Source: Papio anubis
Taxonomy: Eukaryota > Chordata > Mammalia > Primates > Cercopithecidae
DNA length: 64,000 nucleotides
Assembly (NCBI RefSeq): GCF_008728515.1
Contig: NC_044984.1
Location: 119,097,349 to 119,161,348 of the forward strand
Direction of reading: 5' to 3'
Part shown: positions 31,814 through 42,340 of the stretch, in pieces
How positions within the stretch are numbered: the first letter of the stretch is position 1
Layout of the letters: every line of letters begins with the position of its first letter
Made by a program: the position numbers and the translations under genes
The notes under the pieces: model-generated
Told to the model about the DNA's origin: nothing
Databases searched by the model: none
The model's input: the letters and a program-made list of their open reading frames with translations, nothing else

Positions 31814-32084
31814 TTTTTTCACTCTGTTGCCCAGGCTAGAGTGCAGTGGCACAATCACAGCTCACTGCAGCCTTGAACTCCTGGGTGCAAGAGATCTTCC
31901 CATCTCAGCCTCCCAAGTATAATAGATGGGACTATAGGCATATGCCACCACACCTGGCTAATTTTTTGGAGAGACAAGGTCCCACTATGTTGGTCAAGCT
32001 GGTCTTGAACTCCTGGCCCCAAACAATCTTCCTGCCTTGGCCTCCCATAGTGCTGGAATTACAGGCGTGAGCCACTGCACTGGG
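31814..32084 (-). mobile_element. AluJ, antisense
   Basis: 'cactctgttgcccaggctag' through 'gccactgcactgggcc'. Both ends are diverged. Confidence 0.88.
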
Positions 32085-32159
32085 CCTGAGGGTTATTTTA
32101 GTTAACACTGGGTGCCCTTGTCCTTAGAGCCGCTGGGCCAGTCAGATCACACTGCAATG

Positions 32160-32420
32160 CACTGCTATTTGCTGACAAGTACTGAGGACACCACCCCCAG
32201 GCCAGGTGCTCGTGGAGGGAAAATACAAGCAAATAAACAGCAAGCACATACTGAGCAGGGGCTATGCACTCGGGCCCGTTCTAAGCACTTTACACCAGCT
32301 AGCTTATTTAATCCCTGCCGCAGCCCAGGAGGCTGTTATCCCATTTTAGGACTGAAGTTCAGAAAGGGTGAGAAACCTGGCCAAGGTCCCAGAGCTGTCA
32401 CAGACAGCTGCCTGCTCCTT
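32160..32420 (-). repeat. MIR SINE, antisense
   Basis: 'cgttctaagcactttacacc', 'atcccattttaggactgaag', 'ccaaggtcccagagctg'. Confidence 0.65.
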
Positions 32421-32647
32421 GTGTCCTCCCAGGGCAGAAACAGGGCTTGGAGAGCTCTCTGGGGTCCCTTTCATAAGGGACTGTTCCCATCGGGAGAGAT
32501 CTGCTCTCATGACCTAGCCACCCCTCAAAGGCCCCGCCCTCTAAGGCCATCACATGGGGGCCAGGGTCTCAACATATGCATTTGTTGGGAGAGGTTGCAC
32601 AAACATTCAGTCTTTTGCACATATTGTATCAAAAATATGTAACTTTA

Positions 32648-32941
32648 GGGTGGGCGTGGTGGCTCACACCTGTGATCCCAGCATTTTGGAAGGCCAAGGC
32701 AGGAAGACTGCTTGAGGCCGGGGGTTCAAGATCAGCCTGGGAAACATAGTAAAACCCCCATCTCTAAAAAAAATAAAAATAAAAATAAAAAATTAATTAG
32801 CTGGAAATAGTAGCACACACCTAGAGCCCCAGAGGATCACTTGAATGCAGGAATTCGAGGCTGCAATGAGCTATGATTGTGCCACTGCACTCCAGCCTGG
32901 GCAATGGAGCAAGACCTTGCCTTAAAAAAAAAAAAAAAAAG
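32648..32941 (+). mobile_element. AluJ, sense, right arm partly deleted
   Basis: 'gggtgggcgtggtggctcac' start and an expanded mid-linker of aaaat units. About 30 bp of the right monomer are missing near 'agagccccagaggatcactt'. A17 tail. Confidence 0.9.
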
Positions 32942-32942
32942 T

Positions 32943-33515
32943 AAGTTTAATTGGCAATATCAAGTGTTGATGAGGATTTACAGGTGGGAGAGTAAATTGT
33001 TACAACCATTTTGGAAAACTGTCACCAGCTACTGAATCTAAGAATATGACTACTCTGTGGTCCAGCAATCCCGTTCCCAGATACACTCCCAAGAAAAACG
33101 TCCATCCGCTCTAGAATGAAAAACAAACGATGATCTCTTCACGTAATTTCATGTAATTGAAAACCGCACAGAAATTAGCAAGCACGAACTGCAGCTTCCG
33201 GACAGCACGGCGAGAGCGACCCTCACTGGTGAGGATATGCAGATGAGGCCAGACACCGGGAGCGGGGGTGAGAGTTCACGCACTGTGTGAGGCTCGGGAA
33301 CAGCAGAGAGGGTCTGTGGGGATACAGTCTCTATCATGGTTACCCCTGGAGGATGGGAGTCGACTCCGCAGGGCACGTGGGAACTCTTGGGTGATAGAAA
33401 TCTTCCACGTCCTGGTCTGAGTGCTAACGCCAAGGTGGAAACATGCAGACGTCTGTCACAAGCCATCACTCACGGAAGATTTCTGCACCTTACCATGCAT
33501 CCATGCATTCCATGC
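32943..33515 (+). repeat. L1M-type ORF2 3' end and UTR, sense, internally shortened
   Basis: 'atcaagtgttgatgaggatt', 'acaaccattttggaaaactg', 'ccagcaatcccgttcccaga', then UTR-like 'gtgatagaaatcttccacgt' and 'agatttctgcaccttaccat'. The coding frame is destroyed. Confidence 0.65.
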
Positions 33516-33528
33516 ATTGCTCATCTGT

Positions 33529-33830
33529 AGAATTTTTTTTTTTTTTTAAAGACAGAGTTTCGCTCTGTTGCCCAGGGTGGAGTACAGTGGTGCGATCTCA
33601 ACTTACTGCAACCTCTGTCTCCAGGCTTCAAGTGATTCTCCTGCCTCAGCCTCCCAAGTAGCTGGGATTACAGGTGGCCGACACCAGGCCTGGCTAAATT
33701 TTGCATTTCTAATAGAGACGGGGTTTTGCCGTGTTGGCCAAGCTGGTCTAGTACCCCTGGCCTCAGATTATCTGCCCTCCTCGGCCTCCCAAAGTGCTAG
33801 GATTACAAGCGTGAGCCACCTCACCCAGCC
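33529..33830 (-). mobile_element. AluS, antisense
   Basis: T-run, 'agacagagtttcgctctgtt' to 'agccacctcacccagcc'. 'gtagaattttttt' before and 'atagacttttttt' after are candidate target copies. Confidence 0.9.
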
Positions 33831-33914
33831 CATAGACTTTTTTTAATGTGTAACTTTGGCCACTAGAATCTCTGTCAGTGTGTTGAGATGCTCACATTAA
33901 GAGGGGCGTGATTT

Positions 33915-34203
33915 AGCTGGGTGCAGTACCTCAAGCCTGTATTCCCAGTGCTTTGGGAGGCTGACAGGTGGGAAGATCGCTTGAGGCTAGGAGTTCAAGA
34001 CCAGCCTGGGCAACATAATGAGACCCCTGTCTCTCCAAAAAATAAAATTAATTAGCTGGGCATAGTGGCACGCACCTGTGGTCCCAGCTATTAGAGAGGC
34101 TGAGGATAGCTTGAACCCAGGAGTTTGAGGCTGCTGTGAGTTACGATCATGCCACTGCACTCCAGGCAGGGTGACAGTGAGACTCTGTATCTAAAAAACT
34201 AAA
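33915..34203 (+). mobile_element. AluJ, sense (left half of an abutting inverted pair)
   Basis: 'agctgggtgcagtacctcaa' to 'ctctgtatctaaaaaactaaa'. Its tail touches the tail of the next Alu. Confidence 0.9.
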
Positions 34204-34480
34204 TTTTTTTATTTTTTATTTTTTGAAACAGAATCTCACTCTGTCACCCAGGCTGGAGTGCAGTGGTGCGATCTCAGCTCACTGCAACATCTGCCTCTCG
34301 GGTTCAAGCGATTCTCCTGCCTCAGCCTCCTAAATAGCGAGATTATAGGCACCCGCCCCCACACCCAGCTCATTTTTGTATTTTTAGTAGAGACAGGGTT
34401 TCACCATGTTGGCCAGGTTGGTCTCAAACTCCTGACCTCAAGTGATCTGCCTACCTCAACCTCCCAAAGTGCTGGGATTT
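34204..34480 (-). mobile_element. AluS, antisense, 5' truncated (right half of an inverted pair)
   Basis: T-rich tail then an S-type body. It stops at 'caaagtgctgggatt', missing the last about 28 bases. Tail-to-tail with 33915-34203 without a spacer. Confidence 0.9.
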
Positions 34481-34739
34481 AAAATTATTTTTTATTGTAA
34501 AAAAGAGGGACACGAGAGAATGGACCCAATTGTGGAAACTGCATGCTTATGTCCTCACCCTCACTAGTTGAGCGCAATTGCCTGGCCATTGCCTGTGTGT
34601 TGAAGTTTCTCTCTCTCCAAGGACGCAGAGCTGAATAAGTGTGAGTGACCTGTGTTTGACAGGTGTCCAGCTCATCATTTAGACAGGCCACGCCTCCCGG
34701 CTGGGAGGTGCCAGGCGTGGAGCAGCTCTGCATCCCTGT

Positions 34740-34870
34740 CTCTGCTCTGCCACTCACAAGCTCTGTGACCTTGGGGAATTCACTCAACGTTCCTGAGCCT
34801 CCATTTCCTTCCCTGTAGAACGGGGATGACAGCAGCAGTGACATCACAGTTTCAGCGAGAATTCCGAGAG
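34740..34870 (+). repeat. MIR SINE, sense
   Basis: 'tctgctctgccactcacaag', 'ctctgtgaccttggggaatt', 'gagcctccatttccttccct'. Confidence 0.8.
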
Positions 34871-34904
34871 ATCGTGCGTGCACGCCTGCCACAGCCCCAG
34901 CACG

Positions 34905-35100
34905 TGCTAGTCATTCATCCCATGCATATTTATTGAGCCTGACTCTGTGTCAGGAAGGCTGGGTCCAGCTGTGAGCAAAACAAACACAGCCCCAGGCCTT
35001 GGGTGCTTTCTAGTGGGGAGCAGACAAGAAACCCGAGAAGTCAGTGCATGCTGGGGATATCAGAAGGTGAGAAGTACTGGGGGTAGCAAAGCAGGGAAGG
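34905..35100 (+). repeat. L2 LINE 3' region
   Basis: 'ctagtcattcatcccatgca', 'tatttattgagcctgactct', 'ccagctgtgagcaaaacaaa'. Confidence 0.65.
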
Positions 35101-35309
35101 CAGGAGGAACGGGGAAATGCAGGGCACTCCTGGCACCACCCGGATTCCCCTGCTGGCCCCCTTCCACCCTGAGCACCGCCGGGGGCGACTGCCTTCATCC
35201 AAGTGGAACTTCTCCCAGGTCACAGCCAGTGATCCAAACGGACTGGCCCGGGGAGCAGGATGGAGGGGAGGGCAGAAGCCTGGCGCCCTCAGAGGAAGGA
35301 TAGGAAAGA

Positions 35310-35868
35310 GTCTGGTGCACAGGCATTTGCAGCAGCTCCACTCACAACGGCCAAAAGGTGGGAACAGCCCAAGTGCCCATCAGCAGATGACGAATAAGCA
35401 CACGGGAGGCCTCCATGCAGGGGATATTGTTGGGCCATGAAGAGGAATGACGCTGCTGTGAACTCAACTTGCTCTGAAAAGCAAAGTCTATTCAAAATGA
35501 AAATGCAGCCGGGTGCAGCAGGAAGGAAGGAAATTCTGACTCAGGCTCCAACGTGGATGAACTTTGAAGACACGATGCTAAGTGAAAGTAGCCAAGTGCA
35601 TGATTCCAGTTAAATAAAGTGCCTAGAGCAGGCAGAATCACAGAGACAGGCAGTAGGTGAGCGCTTACCAGGGGCTGGGGGACAGGAATGGGAGTTATTG
35701 CTTAATGGGGACAGAGTCTGCCTGGGGTGATGAAAACCTTTTGGAACAAGAGAGTGGTGATGGTCAAGCAACACTGTGAATGTCCTTAATGCCACCGAAT
35801 TGTATCTTTAAAAATGGCTACAGTGGTACATTTTACGTTACATGTATTTTACCACAATTGAAAATAAG
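35310..35868 (+). repeat. L1M-type 3' end, sense
   Basis: 'gcagctccactcacaacggc', 'aagtgcccatcagcagatga', 'acgatgctaagtgaaagtag', 'ttaccaggggctgggggaca', 'agagtggtgatggtcaagca', 'ccgaattgtatctttaaaaa'. Good order and content for an L1MA/L1MB-like 3' end. Confidence 0.85.
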
Positions 35869-35872
35869 GCAA

Positions 35873-36189
35873 GGCTGGATGCAGTGGCTTGTGTCTATAA
35901 TCCCAGCAGTCTGGGAGGCCAAAGCAGGAGGACTGCTTGAGGCCGGGAGCTAGAGACCAGCCTGAGCAACACAGTGAGACCTAGTCTCCACAAAAAATAA
36001 AAAAATTAGCCAGGCACAGTGGTACACTCCTGTAGCCCCAACTACTCAGGAGGCTGAGGCAGGAGAATCACTTGATCCTTGGAGGTGGAGGCTGCAGGGA
36101 GCTGTGATGGTGCCACTGCACTCCAGCCTGGGCAAGAGAGTGAAACCCCGTCTCAAAAATAAAGTAAAGCAAAAAACAAAACACAAAAT
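35873..36189 (+). mobile_element. AluJ/S, sense
   Basis: 'ggctggatgcagtggcttgt' to a tail of aaagc/aaac units that runs into an AC microsatellite. Confidence 0.9.

Positions 36190-36218
<29 letters not shown>
36190..36218. repeat. (AC)n microsatellite
   Basis: Fourteen or so AC units at the end of an Alu tail. Confidence 0.97.
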
Positions 36219-36220
<2 letters not shown>

Positions 36221-36436
36221 GGTGCAGTTCACACATCAGAGACCCCCGTGGATCTGGGCTGATCCCAGATCCCTCTCCTATAAAAACCTCTCTCTCTGGC
36301 TCTGCTTCTGGGACCCTGGATCTAGGTCAGGAGGTTGTGGTTTAAAACAAGGTGCCAGGGAGGCCTGTCTGTGAAGGTGAATCCTGAACGGGAGCCATCA
36401 GCAACTTAATGAGAAATAGATGAAACCCTGTTCTCA

Positions 36437-36720
36437 GCCAGGCACGATGGCTCACACCTGTAATCCCAGCACTGTGAGAGGCGGAGGCGGGCGGATCACT
36501 TGAGATCAGGAGTTTGAGGCCAGCCTGGGCAGATGTGGTGAAATCCTGTCTCTACTAAAAATACAAAAATTAGCTGGGTGTGGTGGCACGTGCCTGTAAT
36601 CCCAGCTACTCAGGAGGCTGAGGCACAGGAATCGCTTGAACCTGGGAGACGTAGGTTGCAGTGAGCCAAGATCATGCTACTGCACTGCAGCCTGGGCAAC
36701 AAGAGTGAGACTCCGTCTAA
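36437..36720 (+). mobile_element. AluS, sense
   Basis: 'cagccaggcacgatggctca' to 'tgagactccgtctaaaag'. The tail has become a GGGA/GGAA array. Confidence 0.92.
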
Positions 36721-36723
36721 AAG

Positions 36724-36790
36724 AAGGGAGGGAGGGAGGGAGGGAGGGAAGGAAGGAAGGAAGGAAGGAAGGAAGGAAGGAAGGAAGGAA
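36724..36790. repeat. (GGGA)n(GGAA)n microsatellite
   Basis: About six GGGA units then an unbroken run of about eleven GGAA units (36747-36790). Confidence 0.96.
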
Positions 36791-37799
36791 GTCCTGTGCC
36801 CGAGACAAGGGGACCGAGGTGCAGAGAGGAGCTTTGCCTCGGCCACAACTGTACAGGGTGAGGGCACAGGGGGCACGCGGGGCACAGACTACAACTCCTG
36901 CCACCCCGTCCCCTTCTCTCCACATGGCAGGCTTGGGCTGGCTGCTTAGGGTTAGAAGCGGAAGCCTCTTTTTTACGGTCCTTCGGAAGCAGCAGAGGAT
37001 CTGGTTTGAGAGCCAGCTGACAGGAACCAATGGCTGGTATACTGAGCCTCAGGACGCTCCTGCTCTGTGGGCCCTGCCCTGAAGGCCTTGGCTTATTAAA
37101 TCCATAGATCGCCCAGCCTAACGCGAGCTCTGACCTCACAGATTGCAGCCACCACGATCTCGCCTGCTGGTCAGCCTTTGCCTGGGAGCTGCCAGGCTCA
37201 TGTTGCACCCACAGAAGCTGGGAGCCGATTGCAGGGCCCGGCTGGGTGTGGCGGGAAGTCAAATTTTCCTGGTGGCTAGAGAGTGAGTAGTGAGCAGAGG
37301 TGTCTGGAGACACACAACTCCAGGTTTCATTCTCTGCCCTCGATGCCGGAATAATCAGTGTACACACAGTGTGGGATCCCAAGCAGTGCTGACCGTGTTC
37401 CCTGCTCAAAGGGCTGATGACAGGGATGTTGCATTGAAATAATTATGGCTTCCGCCTGTGAAGAGGTGGGAGGGGAGGAAGAGAGAAGATCCCATTTAGT
37501 TATTTACAGTAAACAGCAGGAGTTGGTAAAGAGAACAATCTGCTTTCTTGCAGAGACAAAGCAGCCAGCCTTGACTAGGGGGTCTGCAGTGGCTCCGGGA
37601 AGACCCCGGCTTCTTCCCCACTAGGAACAAGACTCTTGGTCAGAAGAGGCCAAGAGAGACATGTTCTACCGAGGGCTGCCAAGGGGGTCTGGAGGCTTCG
37701 GGGTGTCCCATATAATAGTAGACTGTGGACTGTAAAGGTTTCCATGACGTCTCAAATATCGGCCTCTCTGACCTACTGCTGCAGCTGTTGACAGGAGGA
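36791..37799. other. Unique sequence; possible regulatory core at 37420-37560
   Basis: Repeat-free. The part at 37420-37560 has 'gcattgaaataattatggct', forkhead-like 'acagtaaacagc' and SOX-like 'gagaacaatctg'. A reading frame runs antisense through the GGAA array and this region, but its protein is low-complexity at one end and lacks domains elsewhere. Confidence 0.3.
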
Positions 37800-37935
37800 A
37801 GTGGGGAGAAGGGAGTACTGTGTCTTGAGCGCTTCCTGTGTGCCCAGCACAGTGCTGGGGGCTTTATTGGATGTCTTTTATGGAGCTCCAGGTGTATGCT
37901 CTGACATTCCATAGTTATTTATTGAGCACATAGTA
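37800..37935 (+). repeat. L2 LINE 3' region
   Basis: 'ttgagcgcttcctgtgtgcc', 'cagcacagtgctgggggctt', 'agttatttattgagcacata'. Confidence 0.55.
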
Positions 37936-38420
37936 TGTGCTTCTTAACAACCAACACAGAACCTCAATGTGTACAACAATCACTGTGTACTTGGCTGGTG
38001 TGTTAGCAGGGCGGCTGGCGCTGGCTGATCCAGGCTGGCTCGCCCACTGGGCTCTGCCTACCTCACCTGGATTCACCCGGCTGCAGGTCGGCCGATCCAG
38101 GTGTGGCTCAGCCCCACATGTCTCTCATCCTCTCTGTGGGACCAGTAGCCACTCAGCACATCCTCCTTATGGCAAAGGAGGAGGAGCAAAAAAGCAAACA
38201 CAGTCAATGGAGGTCTGGGGACCTCCCGTGCTCAGACCCAGCACGCACTCATGTCAGCTTTGTGCTTTTGGTTAAAGCCAAAGTCAAGGGGTAGAAAAAC
38301 AAACTTCACCTCCACAACGGGAGGAACTGAGAGGCTGCAAGCACAGGGCAGGAGGAAGGATGCGGTCAATTCTGCAATATGGAGCCCTCACATACTGCAT
38401 GCCAATGAGTGCCACTTGCC
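37936..38420 (-). mobile_element. Old MaLR-type or related LTR, antisense
   Basis: Phrases 'gtctctcatcctctctgtgg', 'gaccagtagccactcagcac', 'taaagccaaagtcaaggggt', 'cttcacctccacaacgggag' match an old mammalian LTR class seen antisense. Family not certain. Confidence 0.4.
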
Positions 38421-38454
38421 CGAAGAGGCCATTGTTTATTAGCCGCCAGGTGTG

Positions 38455-38600
38455 GGTACTCGTTCACGCATTCTGCTAATGTGCACTGAGCACCTCCCAG
38501 CACTGTAGCACCGGCACCTGGTAAGTTACAAAACCAGATGAGTCCTGGCCCTCCTGGCTCCCACAGGGTGTGTCCGGTGGGGACTCGAGACATGGTGTCA
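38455..38600 (+). repeat. L2 LINE 3' region
   Basis: 'actcgttcacgcattctgct', 'gtgcactgagcacctcccag', 'gtcctggccctcctggctcc'. Confidence 0.5.
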
Positions 38601-39044
38601 CGCACATGAATGTCAGCTGTGCCCAGTGGCCTGAACAGGAGTTGCTTGTGCTGTGTGTGCCTGCAACAGAGGACCTCACCTAGTCTTGGGGCTCAGGGAG
38701 CTTCCCCAAGGACATGGGGATGACGATGGAGCTGGCATTTGAGGGACGAGTGGTAACACCCTCGTGGAGAGAAGGAAAAAGCATCCTCGGCCGAGGGCTC
38801 AGCAGGTTTGAAGGCCGTGTGGTGGGAGGTTTGCTCGCAGAGGTAAAGAAGGTAGGGGGGCTTAGCGGGCAGTTGTAACACAGGCAACGGACCCTACCCA
38901 CCAACCCCAGCCATCGCCGCCACTGGCCCCGGGTGCACGGCAATCAGAGCTTTCCAGCTCTAAGGGCCTGCAACCACGACCGAGGCCTTAATCAGAGAAG
39001 ACATGGCTCTGAAATAGAAAAGCCAATGGCAAAATCAAAATTGA
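38601..39044. other. Unique sequence, no feature seen
   Basis: Nothing recognised. Confidence 0.4.
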
Positions 39045-39337
39045 TAGGTGTCATGGAATACTAGGCAACCAAAAAAAAAGAATGAAATCATGTCCTTTGC
39101 CGGAACATGGATGGAGCTGGAGGCCACTATCCCTTGCAAACTAATGCAGAAATAGAAACCTAAATACTGCATGTTCTCACTTATAAGTGGGAGCTAAATG
39201 ATGAGAACACACGGACATACAGAGAGGAACAAGACATTAGGCCCTACCTGAAGGTGGGGGACAGGAGGAGGGAGAGGAGCAGGAAAAATAACTAATGGGT
39301 ACTAGGCTTAGTGCCCAAGTACTAAGTACGTTAGTAT

Positions 39338-40125
39338 CTAGGTTGGTGCAAAAATAATTGTGGTTTTTGCGTTGTTGAATTTTGCCATTTGGTATTGGAA
39401 TACATTCTTAAATAAACGTGGTTTTTATATATCATTTTAATGCACATTTCTAGCTTTTTTTGGGTAATGACTTATTATTACTTGCTGTTTGTATTTCTTT
39501 TAGACTATGGAAATGATGTTAGACAAAAAGCAAATTTGAGTGATTTTCTTACTGGAGTTCAGAATGGGTCATAAAGCAGCGGAGACAACACGCAACATCA
39601 ACATCATGTTTAGCCCTGGAGCTGCTAACGAACGTACAGTGCAGGGTGTAATTACAATCACATCGGAGAAGTATCCTCAGCACATCGATGAGACACACTG
39701 AAAACCGCAGCACCTGCAGCTGGCACTGGCCAACAGAAAGGGCCCAATTCTTCTCCACGACAACGCCTGACTGCACGTCGCACAACCAACGCTTCAAAAG
39801 TTGAACTAATTGGGCTACGAAGTTTTGCCTCATCTGCCATATTCACTTGACCTCTCCCCAGCTGACTACCACTTCTTTAAGCATCTCGACAACTTTTTGC
39901 AGGGAAAACACTTCCACAACCAGCAGGATGCTGAAGGCGCTTTCCAAGAGTTCATCGAATCCCAAAGCACAGATTTTTACACTGCAGGAATAAACGAACA
40001 TTTCTTCTTGGCAAAAATGACTTGATTGTCATCATTCTTATTTTGATTAATAAAGATGTGCCTGGGCCTAGTTATAATGATTTAAAATTCATGGTCCAAA
40101 ACCACAATTACTTTTACACCAACCT
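39338..40125 (+). mobile_element. Hsmar1-type mariner DNA transposon, internally deleted
   Basis: Terminal inverted repeats: 'aggttggtgcaaaaataatt' at the left and 'caattacttttacaccaacct' (20-21 bases) at the right, next to TA. The about 790-bp element lies within an L1 3' UTR. Full-length Hsmar1 is about 1.29 kb as I recall, so roughly 500 bp of the middle are missing. It carries a dead transposase reading frame. Confidence 0.9.
39506..40025 (+). pseudogene. Mariner transposase relic (Hsmar1/SETMAR-related)
   Basis: Frames read MLDKKQI, then after a stop VIFLLEFRMGHKAAETTRN near the N-terminal helix-turn-helix. The coding sequence then jumps to a C-terminal part with GPILLHDNA and, in another frame (39810-40025), LGYEVLPHLPYSLDLSPADY. 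The same family gave the transposase part of SETMAR. The middle with the first catalytic aspartate is deleted, and stops and frame changes occur. The second catalytic Asp motif (HDNA) and the YSLDLSP[A]D-type motif are still visible. Non-functional. Confidence 0.85.
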
Positions 40126-40207
40126 GCAACCTGTACAACAAACCCCCATGACACAAGTCTACCGATGTAACAAACCTGCACATGCGCCCCTGAACTTAAA
40201 ATAAAAG

Positions 40208-40214
40208 GTATTTT

Positions 40215-40247
<33 letters not shown>

Positions 40248-40516
40248 GAGACGGAGTCTTGCTCTGTCGCCCAAGCTGGAGTGCAGTGGCTTGATCCTGG
40301 CTCACTGCAAGCTCCGCCTCCTGGGTTCACGCCATTCTCCTGCCCCAGCCTCCTGAGTAGCTGGGACTACAGGCGCCCACCACCTCGCCGAGCTCATTTT
40401 TTGTATTTTTAGTAGAGACAGGGTTTCACCGTGGTCTCGATCTCCTGACCTTGTGATTCGCCTGCCTCGGCCTCCCAAAGTGCTGGGATTACAGGCGTGA
40501 GCCACCACGCCCGGCC
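40208..40516 (-). mobile_element. AluY, antisense, in the L1 tail
   Basis: Young Alu with a (ttttg)n tail. It has a 12-13 bp deletion after 'gggtttcaccgtg', where 'ttagccaggatg' is expected. A perfect 10-bp target duplication, aaaataaaag, at 40198-40207 and 40517-40526, lies in the A-rich end of the L1. Confidence 0.94.
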
Positions 40517-40782
40517 AAAATAAAAGTTTTTAAAAAAGAATAGAGAGGAGCCTATATTTTCACTGACAGGAAGGAGAGGTTGGGGACTAGAAATAATTCT
40601 GCACAGGAACAAGAAAGTGAATGCAAGGAAATTTTCAGAGGCAGTCTCTGCCCGAGTCTTTAAAAGTTTTTGTTAGGGGTCATGAAGTTTGAAATGTGTC
40701 TTAAGGAGGGATGGATTACTTGGAATAAATTGCCTCTATGAGACAGTGTGATATGAGGGACTGTGGAGAGTCACGTGGCGGC

Positions 40783-40942
40783 GTGGGAGGAGGAGGAGGG
40801 ATTAAAATCTACACACAGAGTACAATGTACACAGCTCAGGAGACGGGAACACTAAAAGCTCAGACTTCATCACTGTACAATTCATCCATGTAACTAAAAT
40901 CCACTTGTACCCCAAAAGCTCCTGAAATTAAAAAAGCAAATT
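40783..40942 (+). repeat. L1 3' UTR end (L1PB/L1PA-like), sense
   Basis: 'agagtacaatgtacacagct', 'agctcagacttcatcactgt', 'acaattcatccatgtaacta', 'cacttgtaccccaaaagctc' are hallmarks of a primate L1 3' end with its poly(A). Confidence 0.85.
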
Positions 40943-41209
40943 CACAGGTGTCAACTTAGCGACAGAACCTGACATTTTTTTTGACAAGCTGACTGCAACG
41001 TAGAGCAACTCGTGGAGGTTCTGCTTTTACAGCGTACTGATGGCAGGGCTTCTGCCTCTGCAAGGTGGAGCAGGTGCACTCACGCACTTCTCCGTCTTCC
41101 TCCAACAACAGAAACCAAAAGCCGTAAGCGTGGCAGGTGCTTGTTCCGCCCCTCCTCCCATGTGAGAAGCTGCCTCGAGAGCTGCACAAAGGCCCCTCTG
41201 TGAAGCCCC

Positions 41210-41375
41210 TTAGCGACCCCACAAGGAAAATAGCACGACCACCCCATTCTACAGATGGGGCAACTTGAGGCTCAGAGAGAACAGGCGACTCGCCCAGTGT
41301 CACACACGGTCTGCCATTGGTTGTAGAGTCAGGATGTGAACCCGAGTTTGTCTCACTCAGAGCCTGCACCCTGAG
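41210..41375 (-). repeat. MIR SINE, antisense
   Basis: 'ccaccccattctacagatgg', 'ttgaggctcagagagaacag', 'gtagagtcaggatgtgaacc'. Confidence 0.75.
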
Positions 41376-41404
41376 CTGCCTGCCTCTGCTTCTCGGATTC
41401 CAGC

Positions 41405-42340
41405 CTCAGTTGTGTGAGTCCTGAGCACACTGTAGGTGCTGAACTCATCGCTGAATGCACACATCTGGCAGATGTTTAATGAGCACCTACTGTGTGCCAG
41501 GCAGTGTTCTAGGCACTGCGGATACAGCAGGGAGCAAGACAGACAGCATCCCTGCCCCCACGACACTGGTATTTAAGTAGCAGGAGAAAACATGCAATAA
41601 ATATAGATATACACACACTATGCCAGACACTGCTAAGTGCTAAGGTCAGAAAATGACGCGGGGGCAGTGGGGATGAGATGCAAGGGGGTGCAATGTTAAG
41701 TGCAGTGGCAGGGAAGGCCTCGCTGAGAAAGGAGTCATTGCACCTGCAACAGGGAGGGTTACGAGCAACGGGGCATCCAGGGGAGAGGGAACAGGCAATG
41801 CAGAGGTCTGGAGGCCAGACCACGCCTGCAGCGACTTTGAGGAACTGCAAGGAAGCCAGCATGGCTGATGCTAAGTGCGCAAAGAGGTCAATGGTAGGAG
41901 ATGAGGACACAGAGGACAGATGCTCCAGGAGGCCAGAGTGTGTGGGGTTTTGAGGTCACAGAAGGACTTTGGTGTTTACTCTGGTGGAAGTGGGAGCCAC
42001 GGCAGGCATTTGAGTAGAGGAGCAGCCTCCACTGACTTGGGATTTAACAGGATCCCTCTGGCTGCCGTGTTGGGAATAGCCTCAGTGGGGCCAGGGTGGC
42101 AGCTGGGAGACCAGGGACCTGGACTACTGTACCCGTCCAGACAAGCAATGATGGCGGCTGGAACCTGGTCGGGGTGGGGAGAGGTGGAGGTGGTGAGAAG
42201 TCTGCAGATTCTGGATGTATTTGGAAGAGAAAAACAGCAGAATTTGCTGGTGAGTCAGACACGAGCATGAGAGAAAAAAAGCAGTCGGATGACTTTGAGG
42301 TGTTTAGTCCAGCAACAGGGAGATGAGGTTACCATTCCCA
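41405..42340 (+). repeat. Long L2 LINE 3' region, sense
   Basis: Starts 'ttaatgagcacctactgtgt', 'tctaggcactgcggatacag', then 'ggtaggagatgaggacacag', 'acagaaggactttggtgttt', 'aacaggatccctctggctgc', 'gtgttgggaatagcctcagt', 'gaggtggtgagaagtctgca'. At about 900 bp this is the longest L2 in the window. Frames here are short and non-conserved. Confidence 0.8.

Larger units (their letters stand above)
39045..40206 (+). repeat. Primate-era L1 3' end, sense, split by a mariner
   Basis: Part 1 (39045-39337): 'catggaatactaggcaacca', 'gaaatcatgtcctttgccgg', 'ctgcatgttctcacttataa', 'gtgggagctaaatgatgaga'. Part 2 (40126-40206): 'ctaccgatgtaacaaacctg', 'cacatgcgcccctgaactta'. The ORF2 stop and 3' UTR are present. 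No intact ORF. Confidence 0.88.

Noticed and set aside
36717..37409. 230-codon open frame on the minus strand
   Set aside because: Begins in unique DNA, ends in the GGAA array (PSFLPSFLPS repeats), no domain, and the unique part lacks a plausible promoter or splice logic. Long frame by chance in GC-rich DNA.
39810..40025. Intact 71-codon C-terminal mariner frame
   Set aside because: Matches the transposase C-terminus only. The DNA-binding part is separated by stops and a deletion of the catalytic core, so it is not a working transposase.
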